This document shows positions 61,834 to 64,000 of a stretch of 64,000 nucleotides of DNA, piece after piece. The number at the start of each line of letters is the position of its first letter. Position 1 is the first letter of the stretch. Source of the DNA: Adineta vaga (taxonomy: Eukaryota; Rotifera); NCBI GenBank assembly GCA_021613535.1, contig CP075492.1, positions 10,850,001 to 10,914,000 of the forward strand. Reading direction: 5' to 3'. The position numbers and the translations under genes are program-made. The notes under the pieces were generated by a model. It was not told where the DNA came from. It was given only the letters and a program-made list of their open reading frames with translations, and did not search any database.

Positions 61834-63343
61834 TTAAAGTCGAAGAGAAATAGGAACATTTTGATACAATGGTGTTGGTTGTAAATAACCGGAATCATCT
61901 TCTAAAAGTAGTTGATCAGAAAATAATTAGATAACTTTTCTATGATTTAGAGAAAACATACCGTTTGGATTTTGGTTCCTGTATAGGTTTGACTCATTCG
62001 TTCTAACAGTTGAATATTCATTAGATGCTAGGTAATGAAGAGAAAAAGAAAGATTTTACATGTTCAAAAAGTAATACATACTGATAGTTTTCGAACTAAA
62101 TCATACGAATAGAAATCAATCTTTCTATATACGATTATTTATAATAATTAAACTTACTTTGTTGAAGCTAAATGAAAAGAGGAAAAAAGGAAGAAATGAT
62201 TATGTTCGCGATAAGATTTCAATTTTTATTGATTTCATACCTTTACGTTTACGACAAAGAAAAAATATTAAAATAGACAATAATCCAAAAAGAATAAGAA
62301 GACTGAGAATACACCCAAGAATAATAAGAATTCGTTTTGCTAAAAACAATTCAATAATAATTTCGAATGTTTGCTATCACTAGAAAACAAAACGATAAAA
62401 AGCTCACACCAGTTTTTAATTTTCTTCTTCCATTCGCTGCTGATGTCCTTTGAAAATAATCGTTCTCATCACCTTTTATCGGTGGTATATGTCCATTAGG
62501 TAAATCAATATCTGGATCCTCTGGCATAGCACCTAAATCGACATAGAAAAAAACGTTCAAATACTTTTGTTGTTTCAAATCCATTCAACTAACCTTTTAC
62601 TACAATTACACTGGATAACGTTGAAGACACTTTACCATCAGTAGTCAATTCACATGTTAATGTTTCTTCATTTCTTGAATATATTCGTTTTATTGAAGTA
62701 TGTTGATTAGCACAAACAACCCATGAACCATCTAGTTCTTGTTTTTTATGAACATTGATTGGTCTTCGAATATCTCCAATTTGATTCATATTAATATTGA
62801 TATTTTTATAACCAATCACAGATGCACAACAATACAGATCGACATTCGTTTGATCAGCAACTTCGAATGTACTTAAAGTATCATCATTTGGATCATCAGT
62901 ACGTATACATGATCCAGTTGGTGCATGACATGTATAAGTCCAATAGAATGATTGAACATCTAAAACACATGTTTATAGTTTATCGTTATGTGCAAAAAAT
63001 AATAGGATTTACCAGCGAGAATCAATTGATAGATACGATTCATTGCTGCTGTTGCCCATGTTGCTTTTCGACAACCATAATAACCGTGATTTTCCGCTTG
63101 AACATAATTGGAAGTGACACGTAAAATATTTTCTTTAGTTAAATAATTAAAATTTAATTTTAAAGATACATAATTGTTATCATTTTCTTGTATTTCTGAC
63201 CAATCATCAAGTCGACGAGCATAGAAAACGGAATCATCAAGTTTACAATCGAATGAAAATGATTGTCCAACAGAGGCAATAATTTGCTCAACTTTTGTAC
63301 ATGATGTACCCGAAATGATAAGGATAACAAGCAAATATAACAT
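61834..63343 (-). CDS. Ig-like single-pass receptor with tyrosine-motif tail
   Basis: Eight exons (minus): 63343-63013, 62959-62594, 62532-62410, 62339-62241, 62167-62158, 62095-62082, 62027-61962 and 61901-61834; phases agree, 358 residues. A signal peptide is followed by an Ig V-like domain (FDCKL ... YYGCRK with a tyrosine corner), then a second Cys-rich domain (TCHAPTGSC, LYCCAS, VVCANQ, LTCEL) that is probably also Ig-like. An acidic stalk, one transmembrane helix and a basic CRKRK stop-transfer come next. The cytoplasmic tail of about 55 residues has four tyrosines: EYSTV, LYRNQ, GYLQP and LYQNV, of which YRN and YQN fit GRB2-type SH2 sites. Two micro-exons (10 and 14 nt) encode part of the tail. 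No ortholog recognised. Confidence 0.7.
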
Positions 63344-64000
63344 GATCGAATAATAATAATCTACGACAAAAATATCAAAGAATATGTCAATGTTAGAAAA
63401 AGAAACTATTTATAATAATAAAAGAATAAATACACATGTGAATGCATTACATGCTGAAGGACAATTATGATGTTGTGCATAAGACGTAGGGAGAAGAGAA
63501 GAAAGTGAAGTACGTTTTATTTGGTGACTATTGATTTTTTTTGTGTGTATGTATAGAGCAGAAATAGTATGGTTGAAGCATAATTACTTTATGTCGCGTT
63601 TTTATATTTAAATTAAAGTGTATGATTCATTCGTCATTTTTACAAACGTTAGATCAAAGGGAAAAAAGTAAGATTACATGCCATCGAGGAAGACGGTGAG
63701 CAATATTGACGGCTGTGTAGGCGAAAGACCTTTGAAAAAAATAGACTGTTACATTGATGTTTATTGACTTTTTGTCGTTCTTGTTTTTTTTGCTACCGAA
63801 TATGGTAAATGAGAGAGAGAGAGAGGTTTAGAAATGAGTAATCGAAAGAAAAATGGTCCGTAACGTTACGTTTCAAAGACAAAATAGTCTAGGTCTTGCG
63901 AAAAAATCTTTTTTGAAGTAAATAATGTTACTTTTTTTCTGATAATGACAATTATTAATCAGTCCAGTTGAGGAATGTTTCCTCAAAGATTCAACACAGA
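63344..64000. other. Right-edge intergenic stretch
   Basis: Presumably the promoter of the Ig-like receptor and flanking DNA. A short (GA)n tract lies at about 63811-63825. No gene seen before the window ends. Confidence 0.5.

Overview
The window looks like AT-rich nuclear DNA of an invertebrate animal. Genes carry many very short GT-AG introns (mostly 45-60 nt), use the standard genetic code, and stand close together on both strands. The gene set is metazoan: SETDB1-, PTPN4-, HOOK-, BBS5-, PDPR-, AADAT-, RNF25- and GOSR1-like genes, synaptobrevins, an aminergic GPCR, and a polycystin with REJ, GPS and PLAT domains. Base composition, intron size, NHL-repeat genes and many splice-acceptor-like sites just before start codons fit a rotifer, most likely a bdelloid. 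The species assignment is inference. Everything was read by eye; exon ends may be off by a base or two.

Layout. 1-1218 (+) is the 3' end of a SETDB1-like H3K9 methyltransferase. 2.1-6.2 kb (+) is a FERM-PDZ-tyrosine phosphatase (PTPN3/4 type) with a one-base frame break just before the catalytic cysteine. 6.5-10.2 kb (+) holds DNAJC30-like, NEPRO-like and AADAT genes; the last two are 23 nt apart. 10.2-16 kb is nearly gene-free, with one possible GPCR exon. 16-18.5 kb (+) is an aminergic GPCR. 19.1-20.4 kb (+) is an intronless gamma-butyrobetaine dioxygenase-like gene. 20.8-22.9 kb (-) holds two tandem synaptobrevins. 23.9-27.1 kb (+) is HOOK. 27.1-30.4 kb is noncoding with a promoter-like block.

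30.4-33.95 kb (+) is the most unusual locus. Exons encoding a complete DHHC palmitoyltransferase join in frame to exons encoding a receptor-PTP wedge and two PTP-like domains that have both lost their catalytic loop. Then come acid sphingomyelinase (-), a small unknown gene (-), BBS5 (+), RNF25 (-), a COX8-like gene (+) and PDPR (+). 44.6-54.4 kb (-) is one large gene with signal peptide, two NHL-repeat blocks, Ser/Thr linkers, REJ, GPS, PLAT and a polycystin channel.

54.4-57.6 kb is mostly noncoding with two notable inverted repeats. The right end holds a small unknown ORF (-), a possible BEN-domain gene (-), GOSR1 (-), a secreted single-kringle protein (+) and an Ig-like single-pass receptor with a tyrosine-rich tail and two micro-exons (-).

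No functional pathway links these neighbours; the order looks like ordinary compact animal gene packing. Convergent pairs are 33950/34099, 38380/38606 and 44118/44569. A divergent pair starts at 36715/36872. Five single-base frame breaks (PTPN4-like, DHHC-PTP, and three in the NHL-polycystin) may be assembly indels or real decay; all other genes read cleanly.
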